64,000 nucleotides of DNA from JASGDN01 sp049841275 (GTDB taxonomy: Bacteria > Chloroflexota > Chloroflexia > Thermomicrobiales > UBA6265): positions 1 through 64,000 of the forward strand of contig JASGDN010000021.1 of the NCBI GenBank assembly GCA_049841275.1, in the 5' to 3' direction. Shown here one piece after another: positions 53,186 to 61,676 of this stretch (positions are counted from its first letter, which is position 1; each line of letters starts with the position of its first letter). The notes under the pieces were generated by a model. That model searched no databases and was not told the origin of the DNA. It saw nothing but the letters and a program-made list of their open reading frames with translations. Made by a program: the position numbers and the translations under genes.

Positions 53186-53440
53186 AGAAAGCGGCCCGGC
53201 ATCCGTAAGGGACGCCGGGCCGACGTGGTTCCACCCTTCTTTCGGCCGTCTGCGGGAGGACGCAGATCGACCGCTCGATTGGCCCGGTACCGGGGGCAAA
53301 CCGGAATTAGCTACTGACGGAGAAACCCGCGTTGGTAATCCCGCTCACAGGGGGTATCGCATCGACTGGCGGAGATCCGGCTTGCACCTGGCCCGGATTC
53401 GCTGGCTTGCCTGGTCGCGCGACATGACCTGATCGTCGCG
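53186..53440 (-). promoter_or_regulatory. T-box riboswitch controlling thrS
   Basis: The conserved antiterminator element GGGTGGAACCACG is on the minus strand at 53236-53224. The competing terminator hairpin (CGGCCCGGC at 53222-53214 with 53200-53192) is followed by TTTCT. Upstream, the stem I apical motifs AGCGAA and GGTGCAAG are visible. Candidate specifier codons ACC (Thr) occur at 53355-53353 and 53336-53334. Uncharged tRNA-Thr would stabilise the antiterminator and allow thrS expression. Confidence 0.9.
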
Positions 53441-53449
53441 TGAGCATCT

Positions 53450-54715
53450 TCAACTGTCTGGCTCATTCTCGTTTCTCGGCCGGGGCGTGTCAACGCCGCC
53501 CCGATGGGCATGCCGTAGCCGGTAGGTGATTCCCACCGTCAGGGCGATGAGCACGAAGGCAACGATGACGACCCAGATAGGTCCCGAGTCGACGGCGGAC
53601 GTCTGGTGGTCGCCATTCGCATCCTGCGGCAGCGCTGCCTGGGTACGGGTCTGGTCCGTCACGGGGTCGAGCGGGGTGGAGGTCATTGCCGCGGCGGAGT
53701 TCGGCGTGCTGCCCGCCGGAGCCAGGTCGGTGCCGGATTGGGTCGAGCGGGCCAGTTGCGCGGCGGATGGATCGGTGAAGCCGATGGTCGTGCCGGAGAA
53801 CGGGGTACCTGCCGTGTCCAGGGCTGTTTGCTGCTCGAAACCGTAGTCGAGCAGCACGGTGTTGTCGTCGTACCAGTCGTCCGGAGCGACGCCGTCGAGG
53901 GTCACGGCGATCATGCGCGTGTCCCCTTCCTGCGCGAGATTGACGAGGCACCAGCCGGCATCGTCGTCGTAGCCCGTCTTGCCGCCAATCAGATTGGCGT
54001 AGGTGTTGATCATCTTGTTCGACTGCGTGACGGTGATATACCCGTTCGAAGTCGTATAGGATGCCGTGCCGATGATTTTCACGAACTCCGGGAATCCGAT
54101 GGCGTACTTGAAGAACGCGGCCACATCGGCGGCTGAGGAGTAGTGTCCGGGAACGCCCCAGCCGTCCGGACGGACGAGATGGGTGTGCTTCAGGCCCATA
54201 TCCTGGATGCGCTGGTTGACGAGCGCCATGAAGCGGTCGACTGCCTGGTCCGGCGTGTCGCCGGGCTGCGCGCCCAACGACCGCGCGATAGCGTGCGCGG
54301 CATCGTTGCCGGATGGGAGAAGCATGCCGTAGAGCATGTCCTCCAGGGTGTAGGTCTCGCCCGCGCCGAATCCCATCGTCGTGGCGTCGGAACTCATGAG
54401 GTCCGATTCGTCGGTGGTGATTGGTGTATCGAGCGGGGCGAGTTCCAACGCCTCGATTGCCGTGAAGATCTTAGTGACACTGGCGATGGCGACCTGGTTA
54501 TCCGCGCCTCGTTGGGCGAAGACATCACCGGTGTCGGCGTTCATCAGGACGTAGTATTTGGAGGTGATCTGGAGTTGTGCCGCTTCCTGCGCACTCACGA
54601 TACCGGGTAATACCGGCATCGCCATGATGACGATTGCCAGCATGAACGCGCCGAACGTCCTGGACATGTGGATGAGGCGACGGGAGGGACTGGGTTGGCG
54701 CACTGCGGGGGACAT
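53450..54715 (-). CDS. D-alanyl-D-alanine carboxypeptidase (peptidase S11)
   Basis: 421 residues from MSPAVRQPSPSRRLIHM; Met 17 is an alternative start. A signal peptide (about residues 20-42, FGAFMLAIVIMAMPVLPGIVSA) is followed by the penicillin-binding domain with SVTK (SxxK), SGNDAAHA (SxN) and KTGYDD (KTG). A Ser/Thr/Ala-rich linker leads to a C-terminal membrane segment (IWVVIVAFVLIALTVGITY) and a charged tail, so it is anchored in the membrane facing outward. It trims the terminal D-Ala from peptidoglycan stems. thrS follows it on the same strand. Confidence 0.92.
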   Translation of the reverse strand: MSPAVRQPSPSRRLIHMSRTFGAFMLAIVIMAMPVLPGIVSAQEAAQLQITSKYYVLMNADTGDVFAQRGADNQVAIASVTKIFTAIEALELAPLDTPITTDESDLMSSDATTMGFGAGETYTLEDMLYGMLLPSGNDAAHAIARSLGAQPGDTPDQAVDRFMALVNQRIQDMGLKHTHLVRPDGWGVPGHYSSAADVAAFFKYAIGFPEFVKIIGTASYTTSNGYITVTQSNKMINTYANLIGGKTGYDDDAGWCLVNLAQEGDTRMIAVTLDGVAPDDWYDDNTVLLDYGFEQQTALDTAGTPFSGTTIGFTDPSAAQLARSTQSGTDLAPAGSTPNSAAAMTSTPLDPVTDQTRTQAALPQDANGDHQTSAVDSGPIWVVIVAFVLIALTVGITYRLRHAHRGGVDTPRPRNENEPDS

Positions 54716-54872
54716 CACCGTGATGGCATTCCTGTTCTCATCGGCCGAGGGTACGGACCGTTCGGTCCGCGTGGAATAGTAGCCGACGGTGCAACCTCGG
54801 TCCGTGCAACATAAGCTGGCCTGGCATTGGCTCACCGCTGGGATGATATGGCGGTTGTCGAGCCGGGCAGCG

Positions 54873-54909
54873 AAACGCCCCGCGGCTGATGGGCTGCGGG
54901 GCGTTTTTG
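54873..54909 (+). terminator. Rho-independent terminator without an assigned gene
   Basis: AAACGCCCCGC (54873-54883) and its complement (54896-54906) followed by a T run within GTTTTTGA. No gene ends just upstream on this strand, so it may end an unannotated short transcript from 54720-54870. Confidence 0.7.
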
Positions 54910-55383
54910 ATGGTGGGCCGAGTAGACAGACACTCGAACAAGTCGGTACTGGTGCCGCCGACCCCTGGTGAATTGATGAGGCTTGCCGAGCAATCGCGGG
55001 CGATGCAAACGCCGATCGCCCCTGCCGAGAAGCGGGGAGCCGCAGTCAGAAGCCTTCGACGGCGTCTTTCGCCCTGGGAGATCGAGGAGCTGGTCGCTCG
55101 ATACAACGCTGGCGAGGATACCCCGGGCCTCAGCCAAGCATATGGCATTTCGCGAGGCGGGCTTCGGAAATTGCTCTTGGCTGAGGGCGTGTCCTTTCGG
55201 CAGCAGCCCATGACACCCGAGGATGTCGAGCGGGCGATCCAACTTTACGAGCGTGGGTTGTCGATCACGCAGGTGGTGAAACAGGTTGGCTATTGCTTCA
55301 GCACAGTCCGCCGGATGCTCCACGTGAATGGTGTTGCCGTACGCGAGCGAGGCGGCCGAGTTGGTGATCGTCACCAGCGATAG
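54910..55383 (+). CDS. DNA-binding protein with two helix-turn-helix units
   Basis: About 157 residues from ATG 54910; the true start is uncertain, ATG 54976 (MRLAEQSRAMQ) being an alternative. Two resolvase-like helix-turn-helix units are seen: LSPWEIEELVARYNAGEDTPGLSQAYGISRGGLRKLL and MTPEDVERAIQLYERGLSITQVVKQVGYCFSTVRRML are the two halves, each given here by its ends only as recognisable (LSPWEIEELVARY; MTPEDVERAIQLYERG). Similar stand-alone proteins occur near integrases and recombinases. No recombinase gene is seen beside it. Confidence 0.65.
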   Translation: MVGRVDRHSNKSVLVPPTPGELMRLAEQSRAMQTPIAPAEKRGAAVRSLRRRLSPWEIEELVARYNAGEDTPGLSQAYGISRGGLRKLLLAEGVSFRQQPMTPEDVERAIQLYERGLSITQVVKQVGYCFSTVRRMLHVNGVAVRERGGRVGDRHQR

Positions 55384-55604
55384 GGGAGAGGGGTGGACAG
55401 CTCCCGGTCATGGGAGAAGAGCTCGAGCAGCAGAACCAAAACCAACCCAGCTTCTCTCGCGTAGCGCCAACGGAGCGTGAGCGGGGACGTCTGGTGCCTC
55501 GACATATCCGAGCACCAACACCAAGCCCAATTCAGTAGAATCTTGCTGATGAAAATGGAATGGCTGTTTCGACCAGCTATGAGACGCACGCGTGAGGAGT
55601 CACC

Positions 55605-56132
55605 ATGCCCAGCGGATACGCCGGCCGCATCATCCATGGAGTCCCACGGCAGGCGCGTGCCCATGCCGAGCATCCTGTGCTGCGGGTGGATGGTCTCGTC
55701 GCCCATCCGTGCCAGCTTGCGCCGGCAGAATTTGGCGCGCTTCCTCATGTTTCGTACAACGGATCGGTCAGTTGCCTGGAGGGAGGCGAGCGTCCTACCC
55801 GGGATTGGTCCGGCGTGCGGCTTTCCGACATCATCGCTGTCGCGGAGCCTTTATCGGATGCATGCTATCTCCGGATCAGCGCCGGCCCGTATGCCGTTCC
55901 CGTGGCGATCGAGGACGCCGGGACGGTGTTGCTGTGCGATCGTCTGGCGGGAGAACTGGTTGACGTGGAGCGGGGCGGTCCTTGGCGCCTGGTTGTCCCT
56001 GGCCGACTTCAGTACACCAGTGTCAAATGGGTGGATCGCATCGAAGTGACGGCGGAGGAACCAGACGACTCCGCCTCTCGTCTGGCCGTCGCCCGGGCGC
56101 GAGCTCGCGAACGCCGGTCATCCAGGGACTGA
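55605..56132 (+). CDS. Small sulfite-oxidase-type molybdopterin-domain protein
   Basis: 175 residues; GAGGAG lies 5 bases before ATG 55605. The sequence LRVDGLVAHPCQLAPAEF, then YNGSVSCLEGGERPTRDWSG with the candidate molybdenum-ligand Cys, and RLQYTSVKWVDRIEV near the end, fits the oxidoreductase molybdopterin-binding domain. It is shorter than usual and has no signal peptide or dimerisation domain. It may be an electron-transfer enzyme fragment or a compact stand-alone form. Confidence 0.75.
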   Translation: MPSGYAGRIIHGVPRQARAHAEHPVLRVDGLVAHPCQLAPAEFGALPHVSYNGSVSCLEGGERPTRDWSGVRLSDIIAVAEPLSDACYLRISAGPYAVPVAIEDAGTVLLCDRLAGELVDVERGGPWRLVVPGRLQYTSVKWVDRIEVTAEEPDDSASRLAVARARARERRSSRD

Positions 56133-56244
56133 ACCCCACGGTCATCTTTGGCGACACAACATACGAGCAACCATCAGGTATTTGTGCTTCTCGTTGCGTC
56201 AGAAGAAGCAAGGGGCTATCCACACTCGCGGCAAAGGTGAGCCA

Positions 56245-56880
56245 CTACGTTGCTGAGCTGATCCTGGACTCGTTGACCCTCACCATGACGTCAGCCAGAT
56301 CCTGTTGCCGGTATGGTCCCTCGGCTTGCAGCTGGGTGATGATCCGTTCGATCACCTCAGGTGACTTGTTTTGGCTGAGCTTTTGTCGAGCTTCAAATCT
56401 GATAATTGGAATTCGAATCCCAACCGTCCCTTGGGCAACCGCACGTGCCTGTTCCATATCAAGACGCAGTGATCGAGGATTCTCGACATATTCCTCGAAG
56501 TGGTCGACCAGCCGTTCCAGCACGGCTAGGTTCTCGTCAGGTGTCAGGATCTCCGGGTGGCCGTGGAGATGGGCCGTGACGAAATTCCAGGTCGGAATGA
56601 ACTCGTCATTTTCGTACCAACTCGGGGAGATATACCCGTGAGGTCCCTGGACGATCACCAGCATCTCACCTCCTCCAAGTTCATGGTAGGTGTCATCCGG
56701 TCTGCCGAAGTGGGTGAGAATCGTAATGCCCTCGGTGTCGTTCTCGTCCAGCAGAATCGGATAGTGGGAGGCAACCATCCCCACCTGGGTTTGAGAAACG
56801 AACGTTGCCCAGGGATGAGCTTTGATGAGCTCGCGTACGACGTGTTGGTCCATCGTGACATAGAGAGGATTGCGACGCAT
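56245..56880 (-). CDS. PaiB-type FMN-binding protein
   Basis: 211 residues from MRRNPLYVTMDQHVVREL, with GGAG 8 bases upstream; 33 further in-frame codons upstream look non-coding. PaiB motifs: HPWATFVSQ, ASHYPILLDE, LTHFGRPDD, VQGPHGYISPSWY, VPTWNF-like IPTWNFVTAHLHG and RFEARQKLSQNKS. The family binds FMN through a split-barrel; in Bacillus it is annotated as a negative regulator of sporulation and protease genes. Single gene. Confidence 0.9.
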   Translation of the reverse strand: MRRNPLYVTMDQHVVRELIKAHPWATFVSQTQVGMVASHYPILLDENDTEGITILTHFGRPDDTYHELGGGEMLVIVQGPHGYISPSWYENDEFIPTWNFVTAHLHGHPEILTPDENLAVLERLVDHFEEYVENPRSLRLDMEQARAVAQGTVGIRIPIIRFEARQKLSQNKSPEVIERIITQLQAEGPYRQQDLADVMVRVNESRISSAT

Positions 56881-57077
56881 GGCGGTCTCCGGAATTGAAT
56901 TGCCGCTGGACGGCTCAGCCACCTTCCGGTATCGTACCCCGACCCATTCAATCATTGAGTACATATGCCGCATAGGCAAATGTTGTCTAGAAAGGAGTGG
57001 CTGAATGGTGATGATGATCGGCTCCTCGGAGCGCGATCTTAGCTAGGGTCAGTTCTTGACGCATCAAGGAGTTTCAC

Positions 57078-58538
57078 GTGGCATCCATCGATACCATTCA
57101 GACTTGGTCTCTCCTCATCGCCGGCCAAAGCGCACCAGCATCTTCTGGCGAAACCTTTACTGTCATCAACCCGGCGACAGATGACACGATCGCAATGGTG
57201 GCCAAGGCGGGACGCTCGGATGTGGAGCAAGCGGTCGAGACAGCCCGGAAGGCGTTCGATGAAGGACCCTGGCCGCGGATGACCCCCTACGAGCGAGGAC
57301 GCATTGTCCAACGAATCGGGGATCTCATCCGCGAGCGTGCAGACGATCTGGCCGCGCTCGAAAGCGTGAATACCGGTAAACCCATTGGCAATGCCCATGG
57401 CGAGATGCTCTCTGGGGCCCAGGTCTTCGACTTCTACGCCGGTGCCGGCGATAAGTTCTACGGCGAATCGATTCCGATGGGTGAGAAGATCCTCGACTTC
57501 ACGCTACGGGAGCCGGTTGGGGTTTGTGCCCAGATCGTTCCGTGGAACTTCCCCTTCCTAATGGCTGCCTGGAAGGTCGCACCAGCCCTGGCGGCTGGTT
57601 GCACGATCGTGCTGAAGCCAGCCAGCCTGACGCCGCTCTCAGCGATCGTACTCGGCCAACTCTGCGTCGAGGCCGGGGTGCCCGAAGGCGTCGTTTCGGT
57701 GCTGCCAGGGCCTGGGGCTGAGATTGGCGAGATGTTGGCGGCACACCCATTGGTCGATAAGGTTGCCTTTACTGGTGAGACCACGACAGGTACCGCGATT
57801 CTGAAGGCCGCTGCTGGTACGATCAAGAAGGTGTCACTGGAACTAGGCGGCAAGAGCCCGAACATCATCTTCGCTGACGCCGATCTGGAAAAAGCCGCCG
57901 CGGCGGCCGTCCCGGCTGGATTCGGTAACACCGGCCAAACCTGTACTGCTCGCACTCGCGTCTTCGTCCCGAGCGGCAACCACGATGCCCTCCTGTACCA
58001 GCTGACGGAGTTCGCAGGCGAATTCGCGGTGGGTGACCCGCAAGCGAGCGGTACGCAGATGGGGCCGCTCATCTCGCAGGGACAGCGCGAACGAGTTGCT
58101 TCCTATATTCAGGTTGGTCAGCAGGAAGGTGCCGAGTTGGCCTATGGTGGTTCGAAGCCGGATGGGCTCGACCGCGGGAGCTTCCTCCAGCCAACGATCT
58201 TCGGTGGCGTGACCAACGAGATGCGGATCGCCCGCGAGGAGATCTTCGGCCCTGTCATCTCGGTGATTCCGTTTACGAGTGAGGAAGAGGTCATCCGTCA
58301 GGCGAACGCCAACGACTATGGCCTTTCTGGCTCTGTTTGGACCCAGGACATTGGCAAGGCCATGCGCGTTGCCAAGGCGCTGCGCACGGGCCAGGTATCT
58401 ATCAACACCAATAGTGATGCCGGTGTCTTTGGACCGTTCGGCGGCTACAAGCACAGCGGACTGGGCCGTGAACTGGCGATGCATGGCATGGAGCTCTACA
58501 CCGAGGTCAAGAATGTCTACGTTGACATCGGAGCCTAA
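57078..58538 (+). CDS. NAD(P)-dependent aldehyde dehydrogenase
   Basis: 486 residues from GTG 57078, preceded by AAGGAG. Catalytic Cys in FGNTGQTCTARTR and Glu in VSLELGGKSPNI; the oxyanion Asn is in VPWNFPF, and FTGETTTGTAIL stands for the cofactor loop. It oxidises an aldehyde to the acid; closest in pattern to betaine/aminobutyraldehyde-type dehydrogenases (YGLSGSVWTQD, FGGYKHSGLGRE). A hairpin follows it. Cytoplasmic. Confidence 0.93.
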   Translation: MASIDTIQTWSLLIAGQSAPASSGETFTVINPATDDTIAMVAKAGRSDVEQAVETARKAFDEGPWPRMTPYERGRIVQRIGDLIRERADDLAALESVNTGKPIGNAHGEMLSGAQVFDFYAGAGDKFYGESIPMGEKILDFTLREPVGVCAQIVPWNFPFLMAAWKVAPALAAGCTIVLKPASLTPLSAIVLGQLCVEAGVPEGVVSVLPGPGAEIGEMLAAHPLVDKVAFTGETTTGTAILKAAAGTIKKVSLELGGKSPNIIFADADLEKAAAAAVPAGFGNTGQTCTARTRVFVPSGNHDALLYQLTEFAGEFAVGDPQASGTQMGPLISQGQRERVASYIQVGQQEGAELAYGGSKPDGLDRGSFLQPTIFGGVTNEMRIAREEIFGPVISVIPFTSEEEVIRQANANDYGLSGSVWTQDIGKAMRVAKALRTGQVSINTNSDAGVFGPFGGYKHSGLGRELAMHGMELYTEVKNVYVDIGA

Positions 58539-58618
58539 TCCCAAGACTTGGTGATCGCCAGCGTGATAGCGTTTGGAAGAGCATCGTGCATTCACGTGGA
58601 TGAGTCAGGTAGGGGCGG

Positions 58619-58651
58619 AACTCCAGAAGGCATCACGTCTTCCGGAGTTCT
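58619..58651 (+). terminator. Hairpin after the aldehyde dehydrogenase gene
   Basis: GAACTCCAGAAG and CTTCCGGAGTTC pair (one mismatch) with a 9-base loop, followed by TTCTCC. Confidence 0.6.
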
Positions 58652-58687
58652 TCTCCGTCAAATCCCTTGCCGGAAAGGCACCCAGAT

Positions 58688-59401
58688 ATGGTTCGCACCG
58701 CGTTGGCCATCCGCCACGTCGCATTTGAGGACTTGGGGATCTTGCATACTATCCTGGCCACTCGGGGATACCACATCGACTACCTGGAGGCGGGCGTCGA
58801 TCCGCTTCCAGACGAGTGCGTGCAGAATGCCAATCTGCTCATCATTTTGGGTGGACCAGTAGGCGTCTACGATCAGTCTCTCTATCCGTTCCTCCGAGCC
58901 GAACTGGATGCTGTCGCCAAGCGCCTGGAGACCGATGCCCCAACACTTGGTATCTGTCTGGGTGCCCAGCTGATGGCCCGGGCGTTGGGAGCCGAGGTGA
59001 GGGCCACCGGCCGGAAGGAAATAGGATATGGTCCGTTGACGTTGACCCGCGCAGGACGTGACTCGGTGCTTGCACCGCTGGATGGCATTCCCGTTCTCCA
59101 TTGGCACGGCGACCAGTTCGATATCCCGTCCGGCGCTGCTCGACTTGCGGAAACGCCTGGCTTTCCCAATCAGGCGTTTAGCATTGGCCCCAATCATCTT
59201 GCGCTTCAGTTCCACTTGGAGGCCGACCATACCCAGATCGAGCGATGGTTGATTGGACACGCCGTCGAGTTGGCAGCTGCGGGAATCGATCCGAACGCTA
59301 TACGCGATGACGCCGGGCGGTTCGGTCCGGTTCTGGTGAAAACTGGCACGGCAGTGCTCAATGCCTGGCTCGGTCAACTGGAACTACCATCGTTGCCCTG
59401 A
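58688..59401 (+). CDS. Class I glutamine amidotransferase domain protein (GuaA-like)
   Basis: 237 residues; GGAAAGG lies 9 bases before ATG 58688. The nucleophile elbow is GICLGAQLMARALG (Cys about residue 92), with LIILGGPVGVYD before it and the catalytic His/Glu in LQFHLEADH. The family of stand-alone amidotransferases hydrolyses glutamine or gamma-glutamyl amides. It is followed 15 bases later by a broken Nudix gene, so both were probably one operon. Confidence 0.9.
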   Translation: MVRTALAIRHVAFEDLGILHTILATRGYHIDYLEAGVDPLPDECVQNANLLIILGGPVGVYDQSLYPFLRAELDAVAKRLETDAPTLGICLGAQLMARALGAEVRATGRKEIGYGPLTLTRAGRDSVLAPLDGIPVLHWHGDQFDIPSGAARLAETPGFPNQAFSIGPNHLALQFHLEADHTQIERWLIGHAVELAAAGIDPNAIRDDAGRFGPVLVKTGTAVLNAWLGQLELPSLP

Positions 59402-59416
59402 TGAGAAGGTGTCTCC

Positions 59417-59758
59417 ATGAGTTCTTCTAACGTTGTGTCCGTGCCTGATGACGTCCACGCGGCTGTTGCCGCATGGGAACCGCAAGCGATTGCTGACAGC
59501 ATCGACACGTACGTTGTTGCGGCGGTAGTTCGCGATGGCGAATCCGTCCTCATCATGCAACGGAACTCGGACGATTTTCTGCCGGACATGTACGAGATCC
59601 CTGGTGGTGGCGTGGATAAGAGAGAGGCGCTGCTCGACACCCTTGAACGGGAGCTGTGAGAAGAAACCGGCCTAACCCTCGCGAAGATTCTGCGTACCAT
59701 CGACGGGTTTGACTACGTAAACGAGCACCAGGAACGTGTGCGGCAGCTAAACTTTTAG
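59417..59758 (+). pseudogene. Nudix hydrolase, inactivated by an in-frame stop and truncated
   Basis: The first 80 codons encode a normal Nudix start (YVVAAVVRDGESVLIMQRNSDD, with GGGVDKREALLDTLEREL entering the Nudix box), then TGA at 59657-59659, after which the same frame continues EETGLTLAKILRTIDGFDYV and stops at 59756-59758. The TGA sits inside the Nudix box GX5EX7REUXEEXGU, so it replaces a sense codon. The C-terminal third is absent, and insertion-sequence debris follows. A ribosome binding site (GAAGGTG) still precedes the ATG. Confidence 0.85.
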
Positions 59759-59858
59759 GCCATATGACCACTGTTGTTCCCAGGGAGATGCTATACAACC
59801 CTACGACCCCCCCCCACAGCATCCTGTTTGTCATTACTTGTATTTCGGGCACATGAAA

Positions 59859-59880
59859 GAAGACCCCGCGCGGGGTCTTC
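59859..59880. terminator. Strong bidirectional terminator
   Basis: GAAGACCCCG-CG-CGGGGTCTTC is a perfect palindrome flanked by AAA and TTTT. It lies between the broken Nudix gene and the transposase remnant. Confidence 0.85.
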
Positions 59881-59913
59881 TTTTGTTACTACAATGCCTA
59901 TTTTAGGTAGGAG

Positions 59914-60276
59914 TTACCAACCATATATTTGGATTAGCTCGTTCTTCCTGAAGGTGCTCGCATCGAACCCGGGGTTGATCAGGTCCATGTCGAGGAACCA
60001 GCGGTAGAGCAGGTTGTAGCCCAGCTCCTCGCAGAAGGCCCGCTCCGATCGCACGGTGTAGAGCGCCATGAGCAATCCTGCCTTGAGCAATCGTTCGGGC
60101 GGGATCGAGAGGCGGCCTCCCTCCGCATACATCGCATCGAAGGTCGGACGTATGGACGCGAGGACCCGGTCGGCGATCATCTTGATGCGGCGGAGGGGGT
60201 GGTTCGTGGAAATCCGTTCCTCGACATCCACCAATGCCATCATTGACCGCTGTCCCGATTCCCGTCCTCGTGCCAT
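59914..60276 (-). pseudogene. IS5-family transposase, N-terminal fragment
   Basis: About 120 residues from MARGRESGQRS, with GGGGGAGAG just upstream. The sequence RRIKMIADRVLASIRPTFD, then IPPERLLKAGLLMALYTVRS and YRWFLDMDLINPGFD, is the DUF772 N-terminal domain of IS5-type transposases. It breaks off after STFRKN, where the DDE catalytic domain should begin, and ends ELIQIYGW in unrelated sequence. Cannot be active. Confidence 0.85.
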
Positions 60277-60298
60277 GCTGCTCTCCCCCTGAACCACC

Positions 60299-60334
60299 CG
60301 AACGTGCCTGGATGCAGGATCGCAGGCACGTTCG
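60299..60334. repeat. Inverted repeat upstream of the transposase fragment
   Basis: CGAACGTGCCTG (60299-60310) and its perfect complement (60323-60334), 12-base loop, just inside the presumed IS end. Confidence 0.6.
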
Positions 60335-60372
60335 CGTCGCGGTGTGGGTTTTTCAGCAGCCTGCTAGTCGAG

Positions 60373-60733
60373 AGGATCTCTACTAGGTGGTCCTCTCGGC
60401 GAGTTCATTGCCTATTGTGTGTAGGGGATCAGCGAGGATCCGTACCTGCCGAGGGGTGGGATTGGGAGGGTGTCAGGGATCTTGCGCCATCGATAGGACT
60501 TCCTTCAGCCTCTCGACAGGTGATTGCTCCGTGCCTTCCCAGAACCCCTTCCGTTCCTCGTCGCGTCCGATCGAGTTTCTCATCGATCGACTCACCAATG
60601 ATGGACCCCGGTCCTTGGAGGATCAGGCGTCCGTAGATTTCGGTGTCGATGCTCTCGATCCATTCAACGGTCCCGGTGAGGCCGCCGAAACTTCCCGGTA
60701 CCGAACCGCCATCCCCAGCATTCGGAAATACGA
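60373..60733. other. 361-base stretch without a supported gene
   Basis: Frames are open on both strands but show no ribosome binding site or recognisable motif. It is probably debris between the insertion-sequence end and the methyltransferase gene. Confidence 0.4.
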
Positions 60734-61390
60734 TTACTTTAGCCGTCGTACGAGCACGATCGTGTCTCGTACGACCGCATGTTCCCCGTTTGGACCTTCG
60801 GCCTCGCGGTCTCGTTTGGTGAGGAGCTCGGGCGTCCACCCTCCCCGATCCAGATCCAGCGATGCAAAGATCTCCTCCGGCGCGGGAAAGACGTGGTCCG
60901 GATCCTGGTTACATGACCAAGGGGCGAATGATCCGTGGTCGATGATCAGGAGGTGGCCGTCTGGAGAGAGACGCTCCGCCGCCCTGCGTAGGACTGCGGG
61001 CCGGTCCATGGGCACTGGCGTATGAAAGAAAGCGGCCGAAACAAGGTCGAATGGGCCGTCTGGCATTGCTGCGCTCAGGTCATACTGCTCGAACCTGACC
61101 CCTGCCGTGACTCCAGCTTTCCGAGCGCTCGATCTGGCCAGGGCGATCGCCGTTGGGGCCACGTCGACACCCATCGCCTCCCAGCCATGTTGTGCGAGCC
61201 AGATGGCATCTCCACCATTGGAGCATCCAAGATCGAGCGATCGGCCGGGTGGCAGCGTCTCTACGATCGTGCGCATCACCTCGTTCGCGGTTCCCGACCA
61301 GAGGCTGCCGCTCTCCCGATAGCGGGGTTCCCAGAATGCCTCCGCCGAACCGCCATCATTTCCGATACCGTTCGACTGCTCCGTAGTCAT
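60734..61390 (-). CDS. Class I SAM-dependent methyltransferase (TehB/TPMT-like)
   Basis: 218 residues. Start EAFWEPRYRESGSLWSG, SAM motif SLDLGCSNGGDAIWLAQHGW (about residues 51-70), VDVAPTAIALAR, FDLVSAAFFHTPV and LLIIDHGSFAPW. This resembles tellurite-resistance/thiopurine-type methyltransferases that act on small soft nucleophiles. It is divergent from the COG0523 gene and shares with it the region carrying a Zur/Fur-like palindrome. Confidence 0.88.
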   Translation of the reverse strand: MTTEQSNGIGNDGGSAEAFWEPRYRESGSLWSGTANEVMRTIVETLPPGRSLDLGCSNGGDAIWLAQHGWEAMGVDVAPTAIALARSSARKAGVTAGVRFEQYDLSAAMPDGPFDLVSAAFFHTPVPMDRPAVLRRAAERLSPDGHLLIIDHGSFAPWSCNQDPDHVFPAPEEIFASLDLDRGGWTPELLTKRDREAEGPNGEHAVVRDTIVLVRRLK

Positions 61391-61514
61391 GATGGTGCCT
61401 TCCTGTTTTGACCCAGAGTGAGAAGATGCTGGCCCCGGTGATCACCGGTTCCTAAAGTGGGGCTGTTCCTGCCGGCCGGCGACACCTCGCGAGCCGAACG
61501 CATCTTGCGCTTGA

Positions 61515-61535
61515 TAATGATACTCGGTATCGTTA
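61515..61535. promoter_or_regulatory. Zur/Fur-like operator between divergent genes
   Basis: TAATGATA (61515-61522), CTCGG, TATCGTTA (61528-61535): an AT-rich palindrome with one mismatch inside GC-rich DNA, of the size and composition of Fur-superfamily boxes. TTGCGC (61505-61510) at 17 bases from TATCGT (61528-61533) could be the promoter it overlaps. Confidence 0.55.
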
Positions 61536-61676
61536 CAGCGACGAGGGCACGCCCGTCGACGCCACATCAGCGGTCGAAGACACTCCCAAACTCGTCGTGG
61601 GCACTGGACGCGAGCCAAACCATTACGGGTTTGTTCCTGTCCCGCCGCCTCCTCCGATTTCATGGCCCCATGAGAA

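Larger units (their letters stand above)
59893..60372 (-). mobile_element. Remnant of an IS5-type insertion sequence
   Basis: Contains the first third of a transposase gene and, beyond its start, the sequence GGGTTTTTCAGCAGCCTGCT at about 60348-60367 that resembles the terminal repeat of IS5/IS1182-type elements. The other end and most of the transposase are missing. The lower-GC bases 59885-59940 mark the point of truncation. Confidence 0.65.

Noticed and set aside
59657..59659. TGA in the Nudix gene as a selenocysteine codon
   Set aside because: No SECIS-like hairpin directly after it, Nudix enzymes do not use selenocysteine there, and the gene is truncated anyway.
60429..60839. Open frame on the minus strand, 136 codons
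   Set aside because: Overlaps the methyltransferase gene end in another frame and shows no family features.
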